From the NCBI GenBank assembly GCA_024400545.1, contig JAKSMO010000012.1:1-47730 (forward strand): 47,730 nucleotides of DNA, read 5' to 3'. Shown here one piece after another: positions 24,208 to 31,987 of this stretch. Below the pieces are notes generated by a model. That model did no database searches. It was given only the letters and a program-made list of their open reading frames with translations, and was not told the origin of the DNA. A program made the translations under genes and the position numbers. Numbering within the stretch: the first letter of the stretch is position 1; each line of letters opens with the position of its first letter. This stretch comes from Bacteroidales bacterium. GTDB taxonomy: Bacteria > Bacteroidota > Bacteroidia > Bacteroidales > P3.

Positions 24208-25422
24208 TTATTTCAGACCCAGTTTCTTCTTCATGTCCTTGCTGAGTGCATCTTTGTGGATCATGATGGTGATGGTTTTATAGCGGAAGAAGGCCTTGCT
24301 GCAGAAGAACATACCATGATGGGTGTTGTAGTCGCCCCAGCTGTTCTTGACCATGTAGTATTCGTTGCCAATCTGGTCTTTGGCGGTGCCGTAGATGAGC
24401 ATAAGGTGGTCGTCGTTGGTCTCGTGGTTGTCCCAGCCCAGCTGACGCTCCTCGGGGGTGACCCAGCGCTGCGGAGTGGGGCGGTTAGCGGCCTCGTCCT
24501 GAATGGCTTTGGCATCCATGCCAATCCAGTGAGCCATGTCGGAACCCTGGGCCGATGCGGCGTCGGCAGCAGTGGCGGGCAGCACGGCAAATCCTTTCTT
24601 GGAGCCCATGCGGAAGCCCTGCTCGCTCACATCGCTATCCCAACCCACGGGGAAACCGTGCGCAATGGCGTAGTCGGTGATTTCCAGCAGTTCGTCGAGG
24701 GTGACGTTGTAGCTGGGGTCGTGACGCCAGTTGTCGGGACTTTCAACAGCAAAGGTCTTGTATAAGGGTTCGTGCAAGAATGCGGTAATCTGCACATAGT
24801 CGTCGGCTTTGAGTCCGGTGGATTCGTAGAACGACTTGGGGGTATATTCCTTGCCTTTGTAGGTGAACTTCTCGGGTGGCACGCCCAGATAGACGTCGTG
24901 GACTGCCTTGATGGCCTTGAGTGCGAGGAGCTGATAGTTCTCATCGCTCTGGAGCGAGGAACTGCTGGCGGCGGCCTTGACCATGGGGTTGGTCATGGCG
25001 CTGAGCTCGCTGTGGTTGGAGAGGCTGTCGCGGTACATCACACCGGGGCGCATCTGTTCTTCAGGCACCAGGCCGTAGCGCTCCATCACGTGCAGCAGGT
25101 CGCCGAAGCAGCCGCCTTGCGAGAAGGATATGTCGCCGTGGGTGCGGATGGCAGCCATGGCGCGGTCCTGATAGTCGCAATAGGCGTTGTACATCTCGCT
25201 GAAATCATATTCGCCCTTGCCCATGCGGAGCAGTTCGGCCTCGATGAAGGCGGTGCTGGCATAGTCCCAGCAGGTGCCGGCCTTGCTCTGGTTCTTTACC
25301 GGAGTGACAGGCAGTTCTTTCACGATGGTGAACTTGTAGCCCTCATCGTTGTTCCTTGCCTCTTGAGCGAAAACAGGCGCACTCAGCAGTGCAGCAGCTA
25401 ATAAAACAGATATTTTCTTCAT
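24208..25422 (-). CDS. Secreted C1B (bleomycin hydrolase-like) cysteine peptidase
   Basis: This 404-residue protein has a signal peptide (MKKISVLLAAALLSAPVFA/QEA). The papain-like catalytic set of family C1B is complete: Gln45 and Cys51 in KNQSKAGTCWDYAS, His339 in NDDHLMLIYG, and Asn360 in MVKNSWGD. Classical PepC/BLH enzymes are cytosolic aminopeptidases; this one is exported to the periplasm or beyond. A -7 element (25453-25460) gives it its own promoter. A second C1B gene, membrane-anchored, lies 1.3 kb upstream on the same strand, beyond a nitroreductase-like gene. The natural substrate is unknown. Confidence 0.9.
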   Translation of the reverse strand: MKKISVLLAAALLSAPVFAQEARNNDEGYKFTIVKELPVTPVKNQSKAGTCWDYASTAFIEAELLRMGKGEYDFSEMYNAYCDYQDRAMAAIRTHGDISFSQGGCFGDLLHVMERYGLVPEEQMRPGVMYRDSLSNHSELSAMTNPMVKAAASSSSLQSDENYQLLALKAIKAVHDVYLGVPPEKFTYKGKEYTPKSFYESTGLKADDYVQITAFLHEPLYKTFAVESPDNWRHDPSYNVTLDELLEITDYAIAHGFPVGWDSDVSEQGFRMGSKKGFAVLPATAADAASAQGSDMAHWIGMDAKAIQDEAANRPTPQRWVTPEERQLGWDNHETNDDHLMLIYGTAKDQIGNEYYMVKNSWGDYNTHHGMFFCSKAFFRYKTITIMIHKDALSKDMKKKLGLK

Positions 25423-25452
25423 ATATTATTCAATACTTTATTCTAATTTGAA

Positions 25453-25460
25453 CAAATTTA
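25453..25460 (-). promoter_or_regulatory. -7 element of the secreted C1B peptidase
   Basis: The minus strand reads TAAATTTG, matching TAnnTTTG, 30 nt before the ATG. Confidence 0.5.
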
Positions 25461-25488
25461 TTCAAGGTCTAAAATGGTAGTACGAGCA

Positions 25489-25512
25489 TTGACTGCAAAT
25501 GCTAGCAGTCAA
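25489..25512 (-). terminator. Hairpin after the nitroreductase-like gene
   Basis: A perfect 8-bp stem (TTGACTGC 25489-25496 with GCAGTCAA 25505-25512) lies 3 nt after the stop. The T-tract is weak. Confidence 0.45.
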
Positions 25513-25515
25513 CGA

Positions 25516-26679
25516 CTATTTACCCTTCTTCATAGCCTTCACCACTTTGCCGATGTACATGGAGTGGAGGCCGGCGTCGAAGTTGGCGTAGAACTGGGTG
25601 GGGACGTCCTTGAAGCCTTGGCGGCCGAGCTGGTCGGCATACATGAGTTCGCACTCAATCACCACGCTGGCTTCCTCGTAGTAGGGTGTGCCGTTCTCAG
25701 TGTAGAGGGTGTGGAGACCGAGGGCGGCAGCCTTGTCGCCATCACGGCCACTCTTGGTGCCCATGTACTTGATTACGTTCTCGTAACCTTGTCCGAACTG
25801 CATGATGGTGAAATATTTGCACTTGTCCATAAACTGCTTGGTGTAGCGGGCCTCGGCCACATAGACGGTGACTGCAGGTTTGCGCCAAAGGGTGCCCATA
25901 CCGCCCCAGCCGATGGTCATGGCATTGCTCTTCACCTTGTCGCCAGCGCAGACAAGCCAGCCATTCTCGAAGGTGGCAAAGGGATTCTCACCATATTCAT
26001 CAACCACGTCGAACTCGCGGAATTCGGTCTTCACCGACTCGGGTTTAGCCTTGCGCTCCTGCTGAGGTGCGCCGCCGAAATGGTTGTAGGAGATATTCTC
26101 CTCGCTGTACTTGTTCTTGGGCGTGGGATGCTCGCCAGGGTAGCCGATAATGATGATGTTGAAGGCTACAAGGTATTCAGGAAGTTGCAGAATACGACCC
26201 ACTTCGGCCACACGTTCCTGCATGGGATAAATGCCAGTCCATACGGCACCAAGACCCATAGCGTGGGCGGCAAGTAGGATGTTCTCGGTGGCAGCGGAGA
26301 CGTCCTGCACCCAGAACTCGCCGCACATGCCCTCAGCCTTGCGCATATCGCCGCAGACCACAATGGCCAACGGTGCTTCGGCAGCCATGCTGGAGTATTG
26401 GTTGGCTTTAGAAAGCTGTAGGAGGATATCGGGGTCGTCAACGGCCACAAAGTGCCAGGGCTGTTGGTTGCAGGCGGTGGGAGCTGCCATACCGGCGCGA
26501 AGCAGTGTGTCAACTTTTTCGGGTTCGATGGCTTTGTCTTCATACATACGCACCGAGGTACGGGTAAGAATTGCCTCCACGGTAGAACAGTTGGTTTTCA
26601 TCTCATTGTCGTTTTTTTGGGTGCCACAACTCATCATGAGAAATGCCATGGCAATACCCAGCAGGATTTGTTTATACAT
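25516..26679 (-). CDS. Lipoprotein: nitroreductase fused to a flavin-reductase-like domain
   Basis: A 387-residue protein with two enzyme domains behind a lipoprotein signal (MYKQILLGIAMAFLMMSCG, Cys18). Residues about 35-195 are a nitroreductase-family FMN domain: RTSVRMYEDKAI, then APTACNQQPWHFVAV, then the C-terminal MGLGAVWTGIYP. Residues about 235-385 resemble the flavin reductase-like (DIM6/NTAB) FMN-binding domain: NGWLVCAGDKVKSNAMTIGWGGMG and a later TENGTPYYEEASVVIECEL. Both domains normally use FMN and NAD(P)H, and finding them tethered outside the cytosol is unusual. It lies 22 nt after the membrane-anchored C1B gene, so the two are probably co-transcribed. Confidence 0.85.
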   Translation of the reverse strand: MYKQILLGIAMAFLMMSCGTQKNDNEMKTNCSTVEAILTRTSVRMYEDKAIEPEKVDTLLRAGMAAPTACNQQPWHFVAVDDPDILLQLSKANQYSSMAAEAPLAIVVCGDMRKAEGMCGEFWVQDVSAATENILLAAHAMGLGAVWTGIYPMQERVAEVGRILQLPEYLVAFNIIIIGYPGEHPTPKNKYSEENISYNHFGGAPQQERKAKPESVKTEFREFDVVDEYGENPFATFENGWLVCAGDKVKSNAMTIGWGGMGTLWRKPAVTVYVAEARYTKQFMDKCKYFTIMQFGQGYENVIKYMGTKSGRDGDKAAALGLHTLYTENGTPYYEEASVVIECELMYADQLGRQGFKDVPTQFYANFDAGLHSMYIGKVVKAMKKGK

Positions 26680-26701
26680 AATAGTGTTATTTTGTAGGGT
26701 G

Positions 26702-27829
26702 TTATTTTAGCACATCTTTATGGAAGGTCAGCATGATGGTTTTGTAGCGCAGATAAGCGCGGCTCATCATCAGCATACCACCATTGGGAAGCAGTTTGCC
26801 CCAGCTGTTCTTCATCACATAATAAACATCGCCATTCTCGTCAACAGCCGTGCCGCAGATCAGCATGGTGTGGTCGTCCCAGGTTTTCTTTTTGTCGATG
26901 GCTTTCTGGCGTACTGAGGGCGAAACCCAGCGTTCTTTTTTGCCAAACAGTCGGGCAAAACCATTCTGGAAATGCCAAGCAAATGTTCTATCGCTGATGT
27001 CGCCGTCCCAAGCAACGGTATATCCCATTTCAATCGATTTGTCAACCAGCTCCATCATCTTGTCAAGCTCCACATTCAAGGTGGGCACTTTTCTCCAATG
27101 GTCGGGATAGGTCATCACGCACTCTTTGCCATAAGGAACACCCGTAACCGAGGTCACCTGGATATAATCGTTGATATCCAAGCCCATCGACTCCCAATAT
27201 TGCTGAGGGGTGACAGAGTCGCCATTGATGGCAATCATAGCAGGAGGCTCGTTGAAGCAACGGTTGTGTGCAACTTGAATGTTGGTTTTGCACATTTTTT
27301 CGCCTTCTTTATCGTCCTTGCCCACTGCCCAACGGGCTTGAGCCACCAAACCGTCGTCGCCGCTAATCTCGGTTCGGAGCAGGTTGTACTTTCTATCGTC
27401 AGGATAGCGCATAAGGCTGTCGGGCACAATACCATGCTTCTTGATGGTCTCCCAAACGTCGGCCAGGCATCCGCCCAAATTCCATTTCTCATCAGGATTG
27501 TTGATGCCGTACTGGCAGCGGTCCAATGAATTGTAATATGTGATATAACCTTCGCTCAAGTCAAACTCGCCTTTGCCCGTTCTGAGCAATTCGGCCTCAA
27601 TCATTGCCAGTCCGGTGTAGGCCCAACAGGTACGTGCCGAACCTTGGTCAAGCATACCTTTCTTCGGGATAAGTATCTTGGTTACATTGAATTGGTGTTC
27701 CTGGCTTAAGATCAACTTTTTGATGCCATAATATCCGCCACCCACCAACACTACCACAGCGGCACCAATCAACATCAGGCGGAGCAATACTTGGCCAAAA
27801 CTTTTCTTTTTTCTTCTTTTTCTTTCCAT
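26702..27829 (-). CDS. Membrane-anchored C1B (bleomycin hydrolase-like) cysteine peptidase
   Basis: A protein of 375 residues from the chosen ATG (MERKRRKKKS). The frame extends 11 codons upstream, but this start puts a basic cytosolic tail directly before the single transmembrane segment (LRLMLIGAAVVVLVGGGYY), giving an N-in, C-out anchor. The C1B catalytic set is visible: Gln62 and Cys68 in DQGSARTCWAYTG, His in WDDHTMLICG, Asn in VMKNSWGK. It is clearly a paralogue of the secreted peptidase at 24208-25422 (shared MIEAELLRTGKGEFDLSE, and similar C-terminal RYKTIMLTFHKD). The catalytic domain should face the periplasm. Confidence 0.88.
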   Translation of the reverse strand: MERKRRKKKSFGQVLLRLMLIGAAVVVLVGGGYYGIKKLILSQEHQFNVTKILIPKKGMLDQGSARTCWAYTGLAMIEAELLRTGKGEFDLSEGYITYYNSLDRCQYGINNPDEKWNLGGCLADVWETIKKHGIVPDSLMRYPDDRKYNLLRTEISGDDGLVAQARWAVGKDDKEGEKMCKTNIQVAHNRCFNEPPAMIAINGDSVTPQQYWESMGLDINDYIQVTSVTGVPYGKECVMTYPDHWRKVPTLNVELDKMMELVDKSIEMGYTVAWDGDISDRTFAWHFQNGFARLFGKKERWVSPSVRQKAIDKKKTWDDHTMLICGTAVDENGDVYYVMKNSWGKLLPNGGMLMMSRAYLRYKTIMLTFHKDVLK

Positions 27830-27879
27830 AACGAAATTGTTTGTATTTAATGTTATATTCAAATAATTAATAATCGGTT

Positions 27880-30135
27880 TTATTCAACTCTCACCAGTCG
27901 CATAGCGTCGATCACCGCCTTGTTGGTGCCTTTGGCGCTCATGTTTTCGTTTTCGGGTTCGAGCGAAAGAACAAGAGTGTTACGACCAGCTATCAGTTTC
28001 ACAGTGATGGCGTTGGTTGTTGCCCAGTCGTCCCACACGTTCTCGCCTCTCTGCGGCATGACAATAACGCCGAGGGGAATGTTGGTGGGCGAATCTTTGC
28101 TGTATAAGGTTCGGCTGGCGCATTCTTCCGATCCAACGCGTTTGCCGCTGCCGTTGGCGTAACGGAAATCAATGCGGTACATACCAGTTTGCTTCACGTC
28201 GAAAGTCATCTCGATTTTGTTGTTCGTGACATTGCTCACTTCCACAGCGCCGGCACCGGTCCAGCCGCCACAGCCCTCTATGCTTGTGGCCTTGCCCCAC
28301 TGGGTCATATCGTACCAGTGTTCGTTGGCACGGTCGTAGCTCAGCAGAGGCTCGCTGGCAAAACTTTCCAGACCATTGCTGTCGATGGCAATTATTTGGT
28401 ATTCGGTGTAGTAAGGGTTTTTCTTGATGGCATAACGATTGCCGAGCGACCCACGTTCGGGAACGGTCTTCAGCACTTTGCCGTTGCAGATGATCTTATA
28501 TTCTTTGGCGTTGCTCACTTGGTTCCAACCCAAAGTGGTGCGGCTGTCAAAAAACACCTTCTGCACCATTTCAGGACTGGTGGCGAGCTTTCCAAATTTG
28601 GCCAAAGACTGATGCTTGAAGTCGTCGGCCATGGTCACGGTAACCTTGTGCTTGCCTGTCAAAGTGGCGGGTATTATGTTGCCTTTCTGCGATTTGCCGT
28701 CAATATAGATGCCACTCACTTTATCGCCAAAACCTTTTACCTCAATCTGAAGTACCGATTTGCGATAACGGATGTTCATCCGCAATTCGCCAGCCCAATC
28801 TCTGGGAATAAAAGGACGAATGGCCAGTCCGCTCTCTTCGGGGTGCAAACCCATCAGCACACGTTGGGCTATGCTCAGGTTGCCTGCCACGCTCCACAGC
28901 ATAGATGCGTTGCCGTCTTCTTTGGAGAATTCGCCGGTGGTGGCATTGCAGTATTCGATGCTGGAAACATTAAGAGCGGCAGCGCGATACATACTCGTCA
29001 TGCCATGCATCACAGCCTGCTGGTTGCCGGCGATGGCCGAAGCCCAAAGCCAGTAGGCCTGCACCATGGGCATGATGGCATTGTTATATCTCGAAGCGCC
29101 GTTCGGAATCTGGGGGCTGAAGCAGGGCATACCATATTCGGGCAAAGTGATTTCTTTTACAATGCGCTGCGCTTTAGCCTCGTCGGCAATGCCGAAAATG
29201 ATGCACAGCGCTTCGCCCAAAGTTTCGCTGCGGGGCGATACAATGGGGAACTCTCTACCATAAAGGTATTCGCCGTAATAGCCTCTGTCCTCAAGCCACA
29301 AATATTCGTTGATGCCTTTTTTTATAGCCTCGGCTTTGGTGGAAAATTGAGTTGCAAATCGCTTGTCGCCCATGATGTTGGCCATGCGAGCCGCAATCTC
29401 ATAGGCACGATAGAACAAAGCGTTGGTGCTCAATCCCTCCGACATGGCCACATCGGTGGCGTCCATCCATTGGGGATAAACGTTCTCGCGCCAGTCCATC
29501 GCTGCGCATTCGCCTCTCACCAGCCCGGTTTTGGGGTCTATCAGCGCCTCGCCGTCCTGCATCAGTGTGGCACGAGTTATGTCGTAACTTCTTTTCAGCC
29601 AATTGTTATCGCCAGTAATCAGATACACCTGCCATGCGCCCAGAATCCACGACACACGGTCGGTGGAAATAGGCCACGAATTGCCGTTGCCGGTGTCCTG
29701 TTTGATGCGCCATCCGTTCACTCTGTTGGCCAGACTGTTCTTTGTGGAAGTGGGAGTGGTCAGGGCCGTAGCCAGCAGCGCACTGAAACCCAAATCCTTG
29801 GTGCGGACATTAGGATTGTCCTTGCCGCCCATCAGGGTGCTGTCCTTGGTGATAAGGTTGTTCAGCTCATCCATAGCCAGGTTGTAAAGCGTGTTGCTGA
29901 ACGGAATATTACATTCAAAAGTGGGAAACTTCGACAGGTCGGCCTTCTGCAGCCAGTCGTGGTGGTCTAAAGTGCTCGTCATGGCGTTGTTTGCCAGCAC
30001 AGAAGCATGTTGCTGATCTTGCACGATTTTATTTGCAAAAAACATGAAAGCATCGTTTTCAAACAGCGGTTGAATCTGGGCTTTCAGGGACAATGAGCCC
30101 CAAAGCATCACAAATATAATAATATACCTTTTCAT
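27880..30135 (-). CDS. Secreted glycoside hydrolase ((alpha/alpha)6-barrel, trehalase/GH63-like) with C-terminal carbohydrate-binding domain
   Basis: A protein of 751 residues from the ATG after the promoter; MKRYIIIFVMLWGSLSLKAQ is a signal peptide. The upstream extension in the same frame crosses the -7 element and is excluded. The central (alpha/alpha)6-barrel part shows DRVSWILGAWQVYLITGDNNWLKR in pieces typical of trehalase/GH63 or glycogen-debranching-like hydrolases (SWILGAWQVYLITGD; GLVRGECAAMDWRENVYPQW; EYLWLEDRGYYGEY). The C-terminal part has a fibronectin-like segment and a CBM35-like lectin domain (GGWTGAGAVEVSNV, then MYRIDFRYANGSG). It probably degrades an external glycan in the periplasm or outside the cell. 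No SusC/SusD pair is near. Confidence 0.8.
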   Translation of the reverse strand: MKRYIIIFVMLWGSLSLKAQIQPLFENDAFMFFANKIVQDQQHASVLANNAMTSTLDHHDWLQKADLSKFPTFECNIPFSNTLYNLAMDELNNLITKDSTLMGGKDNPNVRTKDLGFSALLATALTTPTSTKNSLANRVNGWRIKQDTGNGNSWPISTDRVSWILGAWQVYLITGDNNWLKRSYDITRATLMQDGEALIDPKTGLVRGECAAMDWRENVYPQWMDATDVAMSEGLSTNALFYRAYEIAARMANIMGDKRFATQFSTKAEAIKKGINEYLWLEDRGYYGEYLYGREFPIVSPRSETLGEALCIIFGIADEAKAQRIVKEITLPEYGMPCFSPQIPNGASRYNNAIMPMVQAYWLWASAIAGNQQAVMHGMTSMYRAAALNVSSIEYCNATTGEFSKEDGNASMLWSVAGNLSIAQRVLMGLHPEESGLAIRPFIPRDWAGELRMNIRYRKSVLQIEVKGFGDKVSGIYIDGKSQKGNIIPATLTGKHKVTVTMADDFKHQSLAKFGKLATSPEMVQKVFFDSRTTLGWNQVSNAKEYKIICNGKVLKTVPERGSLGNRYAIKKNPYYTEYQIIAIDSNGLESFASEPLLSYDRANEHWYDMTQWGKATSIEGCGGWTGAGAVEVSNVTNNKIEMTFDVKQTGMYRIDFRYANGSGKRVGSEECASRTLYSKDSPTNIPLGVIVMPQRGENVWDDWATTNAITVKLIAGRNTLVLSLEPENENMSAKGTNKAVIDAMRLVRVE

Positions 30136-30156
30136 TTTATCTAATATTTCAAATTG

Positions 30157-30164
30157 CAAAGATA
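30157..30164 (-). promoter_or_regulatory. -7 element of the glycoside hydrolase gene
   Basis: The minus strand reads TATCTTTG, a perfect match, 21 nt before the chosen ATG; it fixes the start at 30135. Confidence 0.65.
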
Positions 30165-30264
30165 CGAAATTTACTTTAAAGAAAGAGAAATATACAAAAA
30201 TTAACTTTTTCATAACGGCCACAGTGTTCAATTCATAGGGTAGGAGAGAGGGCTTTCTGCGTCG

Positions 30265-30308
30265 GAGTAGCTTCGTCGAAGCTCCGTCGAAGCTCCGCTG
30301 TAGCTCCG
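30265..30308. repeat. 11-nt-period array, copy 2
   Basis: Four consecutive 11-mers: GAGTAGCTTCG, TCGAAGCTCCG, TCGAAGCTCCG, CTGTAGCTCCG. The period equals that of the arrays at 17281 and 40122, but the unit differs and the array is shorter. Confidence 0.7.
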
Positions 30309-30631
30309 TCCGCCGAATCGGTTTTTTGCGAACATAAAAATGAGCAATCTCGGTGGGTTTCCGAAGCTGTAAAAACGGCTTAAAATTGATAAAATAACAC
30401 GGTGATTTTAACTTTTGGGTGCCCTATATATTAAATTGTACATAATAGCATAGTGCCTTTCGCCGCAGCAGGCAAAGAATAGTTGGTTGTAGTGCCGCCT
30501 ATGGCTAAAAACGCTGTTCGTTTATGGTTCTGTTGGGCGGGTTGGAGCCACTTTGGTGGGGCTTTCGCTACTTTTTCGGTTCTTCAGGTTGAAGTTCATA
30601 TTTTGTTGAAAAAAATATTTTTTACAAAACG

Positions 30632-30662
30632 TTGGTTAATTGAAAATAAAGGCTTATCTTTG
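30632..30662 (+). promoter_or_regulatory. Promoter of the cit-acn-icd cluster
   Basis: TATCTTTG (30655-30662) is a perfect -7 element, and TTGG at 30632-30635 lies 19 nt upstream as -33. Transcription would start near 30669, leaving a leader of about 130 nt ahead of citD. Confidence 0.75.
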
Positions 30663-30801
30663 TGGGTGAAGAAAATCGGATAGGGGGCGTCGTTAAGACG
30701 TTGTCTGTCAATTTTCTGCACACCTTTGCAATTGATTTTTTTATTAAAGAAAAATAGAAAAATAAAAAAATATAATAAAATAAAATAAAAAAACAACACC
30801 A

Positions 30802-31083
30802 ATGACAATCAACAAAGCATTCGCCGGCACCCTGGAGTCTGGCGACATTATGATTCAGATTGAACCCTCTACCAATGAGGGTCTGAACATCGAGCTGGAC
30901 AGCACCGTTGCCTACCAGTTTGGTGAGCAGATCAAGAAGGTGATCGCCGAAACTCTTAAGGAAAATGGCGTCACCAGCGCTAACGTTGTGGCTACCGACA
31001 AGGGCGCCCTCGATTGCACTATCAAAGCTCGTGTAACTTGCGCTGCCGTACGTGCAACTGGCAAAGATGTTTGGAACGCTTAA
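30802..31083 (+). CDS. citD: Citrate lyase acyl carrier protein (gamma subunit)
   Basis: A 93-residue acyl carrier protein of citrate lyase. Ser13 in GTLESGDIMI is the expected attachment site of the 2'-(5''-phosphoribosyl)-3'-dephospho-CoA prosthetic group. The acetylated group exchanges acetyl for citryl during the lyase cycle. It is the first gene of the cluster and starts after a very A-rich leader; the gap to citE is 12 nt. Codons are strongly biased to C-ending forms. Confidence 0.96.
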   Translation: MTINKAFAGTLESGDIMIQIEPSTNEGLNIELDSTVAYQFGEQIKKVIAETLKENGVTSANVVATDKGALDCTIKARVTCAAVRATGKDVWNA

Positions 31084-31095
31084 ATTGGAGGAACT

Positions 31096-31986
31096 ATGAA
31101 AGACCGTCTTAGAAGAACAATGATGTTCGTGCCGGGCAACAACCCCAGCATGATGACTGATGCTTATCTCTATGGTCCCGATTCGATTATGCTCGACCTC
31201 GAGGACTCTGTAACTATGGCCGAAAAGGATGCTGCCCGCCTTCTGGTGCACAACGCCCTTAAGACCATCGACTACGGCAACACCGAAATGGTGGTTCGTA
31301 TCAACCCCCTCAACACTCCTTATGGTAAGAAGGACGTCGAGGCCGTTGTTTCCGCCGGCGTTAACGTAATCCGTATGCCCAAGACCGAGACCGCAGAAGA
31401 GGTCAAGGAACTTGAGGCCGAAATCATCAAAGTGGAAGAGCGCCTGGGCTGCGTTGGCCGCACCCAGATCATGGCAGCTATCGAGAGCGCCCTCGGCGTT
31501 ATCAATGCTTATGCCATCGCCACCGCTTCCAAGCGTATGATGGGTATCGCCCTCGGTGCTGAGGACTACACCGCATCGCTGAAGACCCCCCGCACCGACG
31601 CTGGCACCGAGCTCCTCATGGCTCGCCAGACCATCGTTGTTGCTAGCCGTGCCGCAGGCATCAACTGCTTCGACACCGTTTACTCCAACCTCAACGATAT
31701 GGACGCTTTCCGTCGCGAGGTCGAAGCCATCAAGGCTCTCGGTTTCGATGGCAAGTCCATCATCAACCCCCGTCAGATCGAGGTGGTCAACGAGGTATTC
31801 GCTCCCAAGCAGAAAGATATCGAGAAAGCTCTCCGTATCAAGGCTGCCATCAAGGAGGCCGCAGCCAAGGGTAGCGGCGTTATCAGCCTCAACGGCAAGA
31901 TGGTTGACAAGCCCGTCGTTATCCGCGCCGAGCACACCATCGAACTCGCAATTGCATCTGGTATTTTAAGAGAGGAGGACTTGTAA
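31096..31986 (+). CDS. citE: Citrate lyase beta subunit (citryl-ACP lyase)
   Basis: A 296-residue TIM-barrel protein of the CitE/HpcH family. It starts RRTMMFVPGNNPSMM, the family opening that binds the thioester, and has SIMLDLEDSV with the Mg-binding acidic residues, then VVRINPLNTPYG and the catalytic GAEDYT. It cleaves citryl-ACP to oxaloacetate and acetyl-ACP in the cytosol. citF starts 1 nt after its stop codon. Full length. Confidence 0.96.
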   Translation: MKDRLRRTMMFVPGNNPSMMTDAYLYGPDSIMLDLEDSVTMAEKDAARLLVHNALKTIDYGNTEMVVRINPLNTPYGKKDVEAVVSAGVNVIRMPKTETAEEVKELEAEIIKVEERLGCVGRTQIMAAIESALGVINAYAIATASKRMMGIALGAEDYTASLKTPRTDAGTELLMARQTIVVASRAAGINCFDTVYSNLNDMDAFRREVEAIKALGFDGKSIINPRQIEVVNEVFAPKQKDIEKALRIKAAIKEAAAKGSGVISLNGKMVDKPVVIRAEHTIELAIASGILREEDL

Positions 31987-31987
31987 T

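Larger units (their letters stand above)
30136..30801. other. Gene-free stretch between the glycoside hydrolase gene and citD
   Basis: This 666-bp stretch holds the hydrolase promoter (30157-30164), an 11-nt-period array (30265-30308), and the cit promoter (30632-30662) with a leader of about 130 nt. The leader has a small hairpin (CGTC/GACG around 30690) and then about 60 nt of almost pure A with some T up to citD. About 30310-30600 shows no gene or recognised element. Confidence 0.7.
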
